Source: Phycisphaerae bacterium (GTDB lineage: Bacteria; Planctomycetota; Phycisphaerae; UBA1845; PWPN01). From it: DNA of 57,225 nucleotides. Below the pieces are notes generated by a model, which was given only the letters and a program-made list of their open reading frames with translations, had not been told where the DNA came from and ran no database searches. Position numbers and translations under genes: made by a program. Shown here in pieces: positions 49,404-57,225 of the stretch (its first letter is position 1; each line of letters starts with the position of its first letter). The stretch is taken from assembly GCA_030372985.1 (NCBI GenBank), contig JAUCQB010000174.1, positions 1 to 57,225 on the forward strand, in the 5' to 3' direction.

Positions 49404-51818
49404 TCACTGCTTGGTAACAACGTAATCCTCGCCTGCAACCGCGACGAGCAGACGATAGCCGCCTCGGCTCCCCGTTTTGAGAAGTTCGGCTGCCAAGCGT
49501 TCGCTGATCTGCTTCTCAAAGACCCTTTCCAGCGCGCGGGCCCCGTATATCTCGTCGTAGCCTTCATTGAGCAGCCTCTGGCGTGCCTCGGGCGACAGGC
49601 AGACGGTAATTGTCTTGTCGCGGAGCCTCGCGTTCAGCTGATCGATCAGTTTCGACAGTATGGCTTCGAGAGCCTTACGGCCGAGTGGCCGGAATACGAC
49701 CTGCTTCCGGACGCGGTTGAGAAACTCCGGTCGAAAGTGGCGGCTGACCTCGGACAGAACGGCCTGCGCGAGCGCTTGATCCTCGCTGCCGGCCTCAATC
49801 GACGACTCGAAGCGTCCGCCTTGTTCCCTCGGCGGGTGGAATCCGAAGCCCGTGCCGGCTCGCTCCTGATCGTGCAGCCGCCGACACCCCAGGTTCGACG
49901 TCATGATGATAATGCACTCGGAGAAATCGGCGCGGCGGCCCTTGCCATCGGTCAGCCGGCCCTCGTCGAACACCTGGAGGAAGACGTCGTATACTTCCGG
50001 ATGGGCCTTCTCGATCTCGTCGAAGAGAATGACGGCATATGGTCGCGTCCGCACCTTGCTTACGAGTTGGCCCTCGTCGTGATACCCGACGTACCCTGGA
50101 GGAGCGCCGATCAGCTTCGCAACCTCGTGCTTCTCCTTATACTCGGACATGTCGAAGCGAATCAGGGCGTCCTCGGAACCGAACAGGAACTCCGCAAGAG
50201 CCTTGGCCAGCTCCGTCTTGCCGACACCCGTAGGTCCGAGAAACAGGAATACACCCGCGGGACGCCTCGGGTCAGCCAGACCCAGTCGGGCGGAACGAAC
50301 AGCCGCCGCGGCCTCTCGCACCGCGTTGTCCTGCCCGATCACCCGTTGTTTCAGAGCGTCTTCCATACCCTCCAGTCGGATTCGCTCATCGGTGGTCAGT
50401 AGCGCCGCTGGCACCCGGCACCGCTCGGCAACCACCTTCGCGATATCTGCAGCATCCAGCGGTTGCGCGTTGGCCTGCGGGCCGTCCGGATTGAATGAGA
50501 GCGTAGCAAGCATTCGCGATGAACACGCCTGATCAATCAGGTCGATCGCCTTGTCTGGCAGCCGGTGATCCGGCATATACCGCATGGAGAGCTCCACCGC
50601 CTTGGCCACCGCATTATCACTGATGACCAGACCGTGATGCTCTTCGAACCTACCCTTGAGCCCCGTCAGTATCTCGATGGCTTCCTGCTTGCTCGGCTCG
50701 TTAACCCAGACCATTTGAAACCGACGCTCCAGCGCGGCGTCGGATTCGATGTACCTGCGATATTCTGCATTCGTTGTTGCGCCGATGACCTTGATCTCGC
50801 CCCGAGCAAGGGCTGGCTTGAGAATCTGTGCGGCGTCCATGCCCTGCTCGCTGCCTTTACCGGCGCCCACCATCGTGTGAAGCTCATCGACGAAAAGGAC
50901 GACATTCGGGTCGCCGCCGGCTTCCCTGATAAGGATCTGCAGCCGCTGCTCGAACTCTCCGCGCAGGCAGGTGCCGGCCAGCAAGCTCCCCATGCTGATC
51001 TCGACGATGCGCCATCCGCGGATCTCGGACGGAGCCTCGCTGGCAACCACCCGTTGGGCGAGCCCCTCCACGACACATGTCTTGCCAACTCCGGGATCAC
51101 CGACGAGGACGGGGTTGCTCTTCGTCTTGCGGCGGAGGATCTGTGCGATCTGTCGCATCTCGTCCTTTCTCCCGACGCACGGCATGAGCTTACCCTCCCG
51201 AGCCAGCGCCGTAACATCGCGCCCGAGCTTGTCGAGAAGAGGCGTCCTCGAAGCGCGCCCCGGTTTACCTGGATGCTTGGCGGGGGAGGGCGAGGCTTGT
51301 GCCGCGGCGTTCTCCTTCGGAATTGTGGGCGCCGCTTCGCCTTTCTCATCGCCCGTGAGGCCAACCGCTTCCCGAAGCACCGTCCAGCGGCCGTCCAGAC
51401 CAACAATCACTTCCCGGATGACGGGGCTGGCGTCGACGATCAGCGCTGTCATGAAGTGACGGATGCTGACCGCGCGTTGATCCTCTTCGCGAGCCAGCTC
51501 TTCGGCGGCCTCGCAGACCTGGACGCATCGCTCCGATCGATGCCCGGTAAACTTGCCCTTGGGGTAATCCGCCTTCCGCATAAGGGCGCGCAATCGGCGC
51601 CGGACGCCAGAGCAACTGAGGCCCGCATCCTCGAGCACTTTCCGCAACCACGCGATAGCCTCGCCGACCTCGGGAAACATGAGGGCAGCCTCGGCCAAGG
51701 CTTCGAGCTTGCAGATGCCGAGGAAGAGGTGCTCGGGCTCGAGCGAAGCGTTACCACACAGCCGGGCCTCGGCCCCGGCTATCCCCAACGTGATTCGCAT
51801 CGAAGGGCTGATGTCCAT
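49404..51818 (-). CDS. Clp-family double-AAA unfoldase without middle domain
   Basis: 804 residues from the ATG at 51818 ([15 protein letters not shown]). The N-terminal Clp domain (about 1-150) includes [13 protein letters not shown]-1 has Walker A GDPGVGKT and Walker [12 protein letters not shown], with [14 protein letters not shown]-2 has [25 protein letters not shown] and [12 protein letters not shown], followed by the ClpB-D2 C-terminal domain. NBD1 passes into NBD2 without the coiled-coil middle domain of ClpB. A TGFGF segment in AAA-2 sits where ClpA/ClpC carry the ClpP-docking loop, so coupling to a protease is possible. It is the last gene of a six-gene minus-strand cluster. Confidence 0.88.
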   Translation of the reverse strand: MDISPSMRITLGIAGAEARLCGNASLEPEHLFLGICKLEALAEAALMFPEVGEAIAWLRKVLEDAGLSCSGVRRRLRALMRKADYPKGKFTGHRSERCVQVCEAAEELAREEDQRAVSIRHFMTALIVDASPVIREVIVGLDGRWTVLREAVGLTGDEKGEAAPTIPKENAAAQASPSPAKHPGKPGRASRTPLLDKLGRDVTALAREGKLMPCVGRKDEMRQIAQILRRKTKSNPVLVGDPGVGKTCVVEGLAQRVVASEAPSEIRGWRIVEISMGSLLAGTCLRGEFEQRLQILIREAGGDPNVVLFVDELHTMVGAGKGSEQGMDAAQILKPALARGEIKVIGATTNAEYRRYIESDAALERRFQMVWVNEPSKQEAIEILTGLKGRFEEHHGLVISDNAVAKAVELSMRYMPDHRLPDKAIDLIDQACSSRMLATLSFNPDGPQANAQPLDAADIAKVVAERCRVPAALLTTDERIRLEGMEDALKQRVIGQDNAVREAAAAVRSARLGLADPRRPAGVFLFLGPTGVGKTELAKALAEFLFGSEDALIRFDMSEYKEKHEVAKLIGAPPGYVGYHDEGQLVSKVRTRPYAVILFDEIEKAHPEVYDVFLQVFDEGRLTDGKGRRADFSECIIIMTSNLGCRRLHDQERAGTGFGFHPPREQGGRFESSIEAGSEDQALAQAVLSEVSRHFRPEFLNRVRKQVVFRPLGRKALEAILSKLIDQLNARLRDKTITVCLSPEARQRLLNEGYDEIYGARALERVFEKQISERLAAELLKTGSRGGYRLLVAVAGEDYVVTKQ

Positions 51819-51888
51819 GCGTGCCGGCCTCCATTTGTCTTGGCGGCGCCTCGGCTCTTGTACCCCAACGGTTGGGTAACGTAGCCTC

Positions 51889-51916
51889 GGGCGACGGGCG
51901 ACGAACGACGGATGAC
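51889..51916. repeat. Heptamer-period tandem repeat, GRRYGAC type
   Basis: Four units: GGGCGAC, GGGCGAC, GAACGAC, GGATGAC. It lies between the Clp-like gene and the upstream helix-turn-helix gene, inside the presumed transcript. Confidence 0.7.
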
Positions 51917-51937
51917 GTTGCCACCCTCCTGAGGGGC

Positions 51938-52462
51938 TCAATCTTCCTCCGCCGCACCGGTCTCCTGCTCCTCAGTGAGCATCCGATAGAGTGCGGCGGC
52001 CATGAGGCCCGCCACGTCGAATACCGAGGTCACGATCCGTGCCGCTTCACCGTGTGCCACGTCAGCGCTGTCATCCGCCGCCTTTCGCAACGCCGCTACG
52101 GCCGATCGCACCATCTGGGCGGCTCCGAAACGACGCGTCTCGCTGCTTGCCAGAGACAGCAACACACACAGGCCGGCCAGCCTGGTCCGGGCATTATCCG
52201 CCAGCGTTCCGGCGCTCTCGAACCACCGTTTTGCGGTCAGCTCGTTCACGCCAAGAAGCCGCGACGCCTCGTTCACGCCCAGACCGTGCCCACGTAGGCT
52301 GTTCCGAACAGCCTCCAGGAGCTGGCTTGCCGACAACCCCATGAGACGTTGAAGCTCGGTCGCGTGAGCCCCCGGTTCACCGGCGGCCTCCAGGCCCAGA
52401 TCGAGCAGATCGACGATTTGTTCATTGCTCAGCCGTCTCGTATCGTACGCTTTGCTGCCCAT
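51938..52462 (-). CDS. Helix-turn-helix-like protein of the Clp cluster
   Basis: 174 residues from the ATG at 52462 (MGSKAYDTRRLSNEQ), with GAGG seven bases upstream. The middle segment GLGVNEASRLLGVNELTAKRWFESAG reads as a helix-turn-helix of the excisionase/MerR kind (positions about 68-93). The C-terminal half is helical (TRLAGLCVLLSLASSE, AALRKAADDSADVAHG), without a known domain. It starts 24 bases after the sigma-factor gene. It may be a transcription factor or an adaptor for the unfoldase; the sequence does not decide. Confidence 0.65.
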   Translation of the reverse strand: MGSKAYDTRRLSNEQIVDLLDLGLEAAGEPGAHATELQRLMGLSASQLLEAVRNSLRGHGLGVNEASRLLGVNELTAKRWFESAGTLADNARTRLAGLCVLLSLASSETRRFGAAQMVRSAVAALRKAADDSADVAHGEAARIVTSVFDVAGLMAAALYRMLTEEQETGAAEED

Positions 52463-52486
52463 AACAACCTCGCTTTCCAATCCTCT

Positions 52487-53254
52487 CTACCACCGCCGTC
52501 GCTGCGCGCGGCCAAACGCCCGTATCAAGTCAGCGATTTCTTCCGCGAACTCCGCATCGGACATGTCGGGCGTCCGTATCTCCTCCTCCAAAGCCTTTCG
52601 AAACCGGTCCTGTACGGTCTTGGCCCTGTTCCGGACGGCGTCGGCGGATAGCCCGTATTTCGGACCGATCTCGACCCATCCGAGAGGAGGGTTTTCCAGA
52701 TGCTTCGCGGCGAATATCTCAAAGTGAACACCCAGCCCGTCCCTTTCGCATTCTGCCCCAACCCGTACGATAACCGCGCTGAGCAGGGTATGCCCGTACT
52801 CTCGGTCGAAGGCCTCTTCCGGCGTCTCGCCCTCCGCTGGTTCCAACTGGGCGGCGCCTTCCATCACCCGGTCCAGGCAAGCCAGCCCACCCTCCGGCCA
52901 CCGTATATCCACCTGCGCACGCCTGATCGCGTCGATGAACATGTTTGAGAGGGCTCGCTTGAGGAAGGAGCGAAACCGATACACGCGGGGCCTGAGCTTG
53001 GCAAAAAGCTGGCCGCGGGTGAGCTTCAGGAAGAGGTCCTGCGTCAGATCCTTTGCCGCCTCCGGGTTCATTCCATGCTGCCGGAAGTAGCAGAAGACGG
53101 GTGTGCCGTACCGGCGCGCGAGGTCCGTGATGGCTGCCTGGTCACCGCCCTGGGCCCGCTCAATGCAGCTCCACATCGTGGGCGGAAGGGACTTTTTCCA
53201 AGCGCCTGAATCGATCAACGGTGAGTCATTCTGTTGGACGTCGTCTCCGCTCAT
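52487..53254 (-). CDS. ECF-type RNA polymerase sigma factor
   Basis: 255 residues from the ATG at 53254 (MSGDDVQQNDSPLID), with GGAGG six bases upstream. Region 2 shows FCYFRQHGMNPEAAKDLTQDLFLKL and the helix RFRSFLKRALSNMFIDAIRRA (given as about 55-115). Region 4 is LGWVEIGPKYGLSADAVRNRAKTVQDRF (about 195-222). It belongs to the Planctomycete-rich ECF types in which kinases, phosphatases and WD40 proteins accompany the sigma gene instead of an anti-sigma factor. None of the neighbours is a membrane anti-sigma. Confidence 0.85.
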   Translation of the reverse strand: MSGDDVQQNDSPLIDSGAWKKSLPPTMWSCIERAQGGDQAAITDLARRYGTPVFCYFRQHGMNPEAAKDLTQDLFLKLTRGQLFAKLRPRVYRFRSFLKRALSNMFIDAIRRAQVDIRWPEGGLACLDRVMEGAAQLEPAEGETPEEAFDREYGHTLLSAVIVRVGAECERDGLGVHFEIFAAKHLENPPLGWVEIGPKYGLSADAVRNRAKTVQDRFRKALEEEIRTPDMSDAEFAEEIADLIRAFGRAQRRRW

Positions 53255-53404
53255 CAATAACCTCCGTCGGGGCAAGACGAGCGACGTGCTCGTCGCTATG
53301 CCAAGCCGAACCGTGCGATCCTGCCCACAGGCAATACACGCCGTCACACGGACGGATATCCCCACCCGATACACCACTCCTCTTGCTTCCTCGCCAACAT
53401 ACTG

Positions 53405-54187
53405 TCAACCCGGACCATCGAATCTTGCGACGATCACCGTGCTATTGTCGTGGCCGCCGGCCTGGTTGGCTACCTCGATCAGAGCTCGGCAGGCGGCCTC
53501 GGGCTCGTCGTGGCCGAGCAGCAACCTCGTGATTCCGCCAGCGTCCACCATGCCGGTCAGGCCGTCGGTGCACAATAGGAAGCGATCGCCCGGCCTTGCG
53601 GGCACGGTGCACACGTCTGGAGAGGCATCGCCTTCCATCCCGACGAAGCGGGACAGCCGGCCTCTGGCGGGATGATCCCTGGCCTCGGCGGGAGTGATCT
53701 CGCCGGCCCGCAGCAGGATGCCGACGACGGAGTGATCCTCGGTGAGCTGCTGGAGCTTCCCGTCCCGCAGGCGATACGCCCGGCTGTCACCCAGGTGGAC
53801 GATGTGCGCGAAGCGTCCCCGGACGAGCATCGCGACCACCGTCGCCCCCATCCCCGCAAGCCCCAGGCGTCCCGCGGTTTCTTCGCGCAGGTGTCGGCTG
53901 AGGTCCGCAACGGCGTTCTGCATTCCACCTCGAATCGCCCCGGCCGTCATAGCCTTGACCCGGGCCAACTGCTGCTCGATCAGCTCCGGCAGGACTCGAA
54001 CGACGATCTGCGAGGCCAGCTCGCCGGCTTGCGCACCCCCCATGCCGTCCGAGACGATGAACAGACCGTGAGCGGAGTCAGCGAGGCAGGCGTCCTCATT
54101 AACCTGTCGGACCCTGCCGACATCGGTCAGGGCGGCTGCCTGCATCCGGGTGGAAGAAGAACTGCGATTAACTCTGCTGCCTGCCAT
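53405..54187 (-). CDS. PP2C-family serine/threonine protein phosphatase
   Basis: 260 residues from the ATG at 54187 (MAGSRVNRSSSST). The metal-site motifs are present: NEDACL (motif 1), VSDGMGG (motif 2), GMGATVVAML, HLGDSRAYRLRDG, LLCTDGLT and GGHDNSTVIV. All metal-binding Asp residues appear intact, so it should be active. PP2C enzymes reverse Ser/Thr kinase signalling; no kinase is in the visible part but the cluster is truncated at the contig end. It is separated from the sigma gene by 150 bases. Confidence 0.93.
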   Translation of the reverse strand: MAGSRVNRSSSSTRMQAAALTDVGRVRQVNEDACLADSAHGLFIVSDGMGGAQAGELASQIVVRVLPELIEQQLARVKAMTAGAIRGGMQNAVADLSRHLREETAGRLGLAGMGATVVAMLVRGRFAHIVHLGDSRAYRLRDGKLQQLTEDHSVVGILLRAGEITPAEARDHPARGRLSRFVGMEGDASPDVCTVPARPGDRFLLCTDGLTGMVDAGGITRLLLGHDEPEAACRALIEVANQAGGHDNSTVIVARFDGPG

Positions 54188-54386
54188 CACTCACCAAACA
54201 CCGTTGCCCTTGCACGATCTTATCCCCAGAGTAATCTCTTCGGCCCTCATTCCCTCCGCGCGTTAGTATGCGATTGGCCTCCTCCGTCTGCTTCTGAAGC
54301 TCTTCCCATTTCTTCCGGTGCCATGACGTTCGCTGTTTCGTCTCGCCCCCAGCGGGGCCTGTGCCCGTTGAAGGTTCTTTGCTCGT

Positions 54387-55619
54387 TTACTTCCTCCTGA
54401 AGATCCTCGCAAACCAGCCGGCCTTCGGCTTCCCCTTCGACCCACCTGACGCCTTTCTGGACGAGTCGCTATTGCTGTGCTGCGGCCTCGGTAGATGCGC
54501 ATCGGCGAGCTGGGAAAGGAGTCGATCTGCCTGCTCCAACTGTGATTGCGCATGGGCATTTGAAGGATCGGCCTGCGCCGCCTCCTCAAGATGCTTCTTT
54601 CCCGACATAAGCAGTTCGGCGATGGCGATCGAAAACTCGCTGTCCTGCAGTTCCTTCACGGCCTGATTGATCTGCTCGATTCCGAGGCTTGTCAGAGCAA
54701 GCGAGAGAAACCGTTGCCAATCCTGCGGCGGCTCGCCGGGAGCAGCGGCAATGGCGTCCCTCAGGCGATCCACTGCTTCCTGCCACGCTTGCCGGCCCGC
54801 TGCGTCGTGTGCCTGCCGAAACAGATCGACGGCTTTGTTGACTTCCCGTCTCTGCCGCGCTGCCTCCGCCGAAGCAGCAGCCGCATGACGCAGCTTGGTC
54901 AAGAGTTGAAACACCTGACCGAACTGTTGTTGTGCGTGAGCGTTTGCTGGGTCGAGGTCGGTTGCCTCTGCCAGATCCCGTTTCCCCGCCTCCAACAGGT
55001 CGATCGTCTTATCGTCCGGGGTCGGTGGTCCCTGGAGGGCCTGAAGTTCCTCGAGACAGTCCCGGCAAAGCCTGGCCTCGTCGCCGGCGGGTGATTTCAC
55101 CTCGGCGACGCCCTCGCTTTGGGCGCAGTGCGTGCAGAGATCGGAGAGGGCAAGGAAAGGCAACCGCTCCGGCAAATCTGGCTGGTTACCGCCTTCGTCC
55201 GGTGCTGTGCGGCTGCGAAACATTGCATCGAGGCGTTGTTTTCGCTCCTCCGACGAATCGTGAAGCTGCCTTACGGCCCGGTTGACCTTCTCAATCCCCA
55301 GGTTGGTGAGCGCAATGGCCAGAAACTTCTCCCAGTCCGACGGTGCGCTCGATTGCGCCAGGCCGCGGGCCTTCCGGAGACCGTCGACGGCCGCTTCCCA
55401 GTCCTGCCGGCCGGCGGCTTCGTTTGCCCGCCGAAACTGGTCGAGGGCTTTCTTATCGGGAGCGTCGAGCGGTCGCTCCGGGGACGCCTCAGAGGAGGCG
55501 CGCGGGCCCTCACGCGTGCTCGACGGAGGCGCACCAGCCTTGGATATCGGCTTGCCGCAATGTGTGCAGAAACGCACGCCCGCCGGTATGACTTCGTTGC
55601 ATTCGTGACAGCGATCCAT
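54387..55619 (-). CDS. Zinc-ribbon protein with duplicated TPR-like region
   Basis: 410 residues from the ATG at 55619 (MDRCHECNEVIPAGV). An N-terminal zinc ribbon (CHEC...CTHCGK) is followed by a linker and two related halves of about 150 residues. RRANEAAGRQDWEAAVDGL matches RQAHDAAGRQAWQEAVDRL, ALTNLGIEKVNRAV matches ALTSLGIEQINQAV, and AGKRDLAEATDLDPANAHA matches SGKKHLEEAAQADPSNAHA. Another cysteine cluster (CTHCAQ...CRDC) sits between the halves. The repeats are TPR-like. No enzyme motif is seen, so a scaffold role is likely. The ribbon is the same type as in the next gene upstream. Confidence 0.82.
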   Translation of the reverse strand: MDRCHECNEVIPAGVRFCTHCGKPISKAGAPPSSTREGPRASSEASPERPLDAPDKKALDQFRRANEAAGRQDWEAAVDGLRKARGLAQSSAPSDWEKFLAIALTNLGIEKVNRAVRQLHDSSEERKQRLDAMFRSRTAPDEGGNQPDLPERLPFLALSDLCTHCAQSEGVAEVKSPAGDEARLCRDCLEELQALQGPPTPDDKTIDLLEAGKRDLAEATDLDPANAHAQQQFGQVFQLLTKLRHAAAASAEAARQRREVNKAVDLFRQAHDAAGRQAWQEAVDRLRDAIAAAPGEPPQDWQRFLSLALTSLGIEQINQAVKELQDSEFSIAIAELLMSGKKHLEEAAQADPSNAHAQSQLEQADRLLSQLADAHLPRPQHSNSDSSRKASGGSKGKPKAGWFARIFRRK

Positions 55620-55654
55620 ATCAGTTTCCCTCGCGCGTTGCACGCGCTTCAGCC

Positions 55655-57184
55655 TCAGCCCCCCTCCTTGCTCTCCAGCGGCGCACCACACTGGACGCAG
55701 AACCTTACCTCACCGGGAAGCGTCGCTCGGCACCGGGGGCACAGGAGAGGTCGAGCCTGCAGCGGCTGGCCGCATTGGCTGCAGAAACTGTTGCCGGGTG
55801 GGTTTCGAGAGCCGCATCGACACGCGATCGATTCTGACTCCCCTTGTGCTGCGCGCTGAGCCATCCCCGCCTTGTCTGCCGGTGTGCCGCAATGCGTGCA
55901 GAAACGCAAGTCGGCGGCAACGAGATTTCCACAGTGCTGGCATGGTCGTTCTGCGGGCTCCGATGGTTGTGTCCGTGCCGAGGCCGGCTTGAGAACGGTC
56001 GGACCTTCAGGTCCGGGAGACTTCTGGCTGAAGGGCTGTCTCAGGAAGGTCTCGGCAGCGGCTGGCGCAGGGGGCATGTCGCGGGTGATACGGATCATCT
56101 CCTGAAACCGGGGAGGCGCGGGCCGTGGCGGCTCCACAGCCGGCGCCGTCGCTGGAGACTCGCCGGGCAACGCCGAACCCCGCCGTTCCTGGGTCATCTT
56201 CTCCAGTTCTCGCCGCACACCCTCCGCGCGCAACCAACCGAAGCCGCGGGTTTGCAGTTCCTTCGTCAGTTTATGGAAATCCTCATCCGTCCAACTCGGC
56301 TTGCCCTTCCGGCTGATGCTGTCGGCATCGAGCGCGCAGTGCAGCGTCAAGAACGTCTTCAGGTAGGGCCGCGCCGCCTCGTCCCAGTCCGCCCATCCAG
56401 GGAACTCGTATTCCCAGTCCAGTTGCCACAGGCCGAGCTTACGGTCAGCGCTCCCTGACAACGCCCAACGGCCGTCCAGACTGAGCGCAACGGAGTTTAC
56501 AGAGGACGTGTGCCCCTCGAATACGGACAGGCATTCACCTGTGGCCAGCTTCCATAGCCGGACGGTCCTGTCATAGCTTCCCGACAGAGCCCAGCGCCCG
56601 TCCGGGCTTACCGCAACGGAATGCACGGTAGCAGTGTGCCCCTCGAATGTCCGCAAGCTCTTGCCCGTATTCAACTCCCACAGCCGAAGCGGTTGGTCTA
56701 GATGTCCCGTCAGCGTCCAGCGCCCATCCGGACTGATCGCAATTGATGTCACGTCCTTACCGCCCCCGCGCCCCCCAAAAGTCCGCAGGCACTTGCCCGT
56801 CGCAAGCTCCCACAGCCTAAGTGTGTTGTCCTTGCTTCCTGACAGCCCCAGGCGCCCGTCCGGGCTGATCGCAACCGACGTCACGCCTTGCCTGTGTCCC
56901 GTGAAGACTCGCAGGCAGTTGCCAGTCGCCAGCTCCCACAGCCGAACGGTCAGGTCATCGAGCCCCCCGCCTGAAAGCGCCCGTTGACCATCCGGGCTGA
57001 TCGCGACGCAGATCACTTTGTCCTTATGCCCCTCGAGTTTTCGCAGGCACTTTCCGGTAGCCAGATTCCAGACGCGCAACGTCTTGTCCTCGCTTCCTGA
57101 CAGCCCCCGGCGCCCGTCCGGGCTGATGGCAACCGACGTCACGCTTTGCCTGTGTCCCATGAAAACTCGCAGGCAGTTGCCAGT
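55655..57184 (-). CDS. WD40-repeat protein with three zinc ribbons, N-terminus missing
   Basis: Truncated by the contig end. About six WD40 units are visible (GHRQSVTSVAISPDGR, GHKDKVICVAISPDGQ, GHTATVHSVAVSPDGRWAL and so on, each ending in LRLW-like). They are followed by a domain often found after bacterial WD40 arrays (WADWDEAARPYLKTFLTLH, GFGWLRAEGVRRELEKM). After a proline-rich linker come three zinc ribbons: CQHCG...CTHCG, CRCG...CSQCG and CPRC...CVQCG. In this lineage WD40 arrays often belong to Ser/Thr kinases, so a kinase domain may lie in the missing part. The codons beyond 57184 are adapter sequence. Confidence 0.88.
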   Translation of the reverse strand, partial: TGNCLRVFMGHRQSVTSVAISPDGRRGLSGSEDKTLRVWNLATGKCLRKLEGHKDKVICVAISPDGQRALSGGGLDDLTVRLWELATGNCLRVFTGHRQGVTSVAISPDGRLGLSGSKDNTLRLWELATGKCLRTFGGRGGGKDVTSIAISPDGRWTLTGHLDQPLRLWELNTGKSLRTFEGHTATVHSVAVSPDGRWALSGSYDRTVRLWKLATGECLSVFEGHTSSVNSVALSLDGRWALSGSADRKLGLWQLDWEYEFPGWADWDEAARPYLKTFLTLHCALDADSISRKGKPSWTDEDFHKLTKELQTRGFGWLRAEGVRRELEKMTQERRGSALPGESPATAPAVEPPRPAPPRFQEMIRITRDMPPAPAAAETFLRQPFSQKSPGPEGPTVLKPASARTQPSEPAERPCQHCGNLVAADLRFCTHCGTPADKAGMAQRAAQGESESIACRCGSRNPPGNSFCSQCGQPLQARPLLCPRCRATLPGEVRFCVQCGAPLESKEGG

Positions 57185-57225
57185 CTGTCTCTTATACACA
57201 TCTCCGAGCCCACGAGACAGCGCTG
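57185..57225. other. Nextera transposase adapter contamination
   Basis: CTGTCTCTTATACACATCT at 57185-57203 is the Tn5 mosaic end and 57204-57218 continues as the Nextera read-2 adapter (CCGAGCCCACGAGAC). The last seven bases are probably the start of an index. On the minus strand this gives the false protein start MYKRQ. It should be trimmed. Confidence 0.97.

Overview
The window looks like a contig from an uncultured Planctomycetota bacterium, most likely a Phycisphaerae-type lineage, recovered by shotgun sequencing. The evidence is high GC, PEP-CTERM proteins, DUF1080 and DUF2961 (GH172) genes, a sialidase, many zinc-ribbon membrane proteins, large ankyrin proteins, ECF sigma factors with PP2C and WD40 partners, and intergenic REP-like hairpins. 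The last 41 bases are not genomic: they contain a Nextera transposase adapter, and the first codons of the terminal WD40 reading frame come from it.

Layout. 1-1.4 kb: the tail of a PEP-CTERM protein, a DUF488 gene and a MazF-type toxin with its antitoxin. 1.4-4.6 kb: a hisD-hisC-hisB operon on the minus strand, in which hisC carries a frameshift next to its catalytic lysine. 4.9-8.9 kb: housekeeping genes on the minus strand (uppP; rimO-pgsA-pgpA). 9.3-11.9 kb: a DUF547 lipoprotein and an M20 metallopeptidase. 11.9-16.9 kb: two adjacent ankyrin-repeat genes, one ending in an unassigned domain and one with a zinc ribbon set among its repeats. 17.1-19.2 kb: a two-domain DUF1080 protein behind cysC. 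19.3-24.5 kb: a D-2-hydroxyacid dehydrogenase, a sugar epimerase, a membrane-anchored nuclease and two paralogous zinc-ribbon membrane proteins, with inverted copies of a composite six-hairpin repeat. 24.5-32.4 kb: carbohydrate genes (GH-A hydrolase, GH172, sialidase), thiSG, a DinG-like helicase and a VapBC pair. 32.6-39.0 kb: a secreted papain-like protease, then a PAS histidine kinase, a CheY-like protein and a hybrid kinase.

39.2-48.0 kb is bounded by two directly repeated 42-bp 3' halves of a tRNA-Gly(CCC) gene, as expected for integrase attachment scars, although no integrase is present. It holds a PEP-CTERM protein, a 1239-residue secreted HEAT/TPR-like protein, and a histidine kinase/OmpR-type regulator pair. 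The first two genes share a 38-bp candidate promoter, and the kinase sensor domain carries a TPR-like segment resembling one in the secreted protein. 48.5-57.2 kb is the strongest candidate for an undescribed system: on one strand it encodes a WD40 protein with three zinc ribbons, a duplicated TPR-like protein with the same kind of zinc ribbon, a PP2C phosphatase, an ECF sigma factor, a helix-turn-helix-like protein and a Clp-family double-AAA unfoldase without a middle domain. It runs off the contig end.

Several intergenic regions also contain degenerate 7-bp-period tandem repeats of differing sequence. No CRISPR array, rRNA, intact tRNA, transposase or known riboswitch was recognised.
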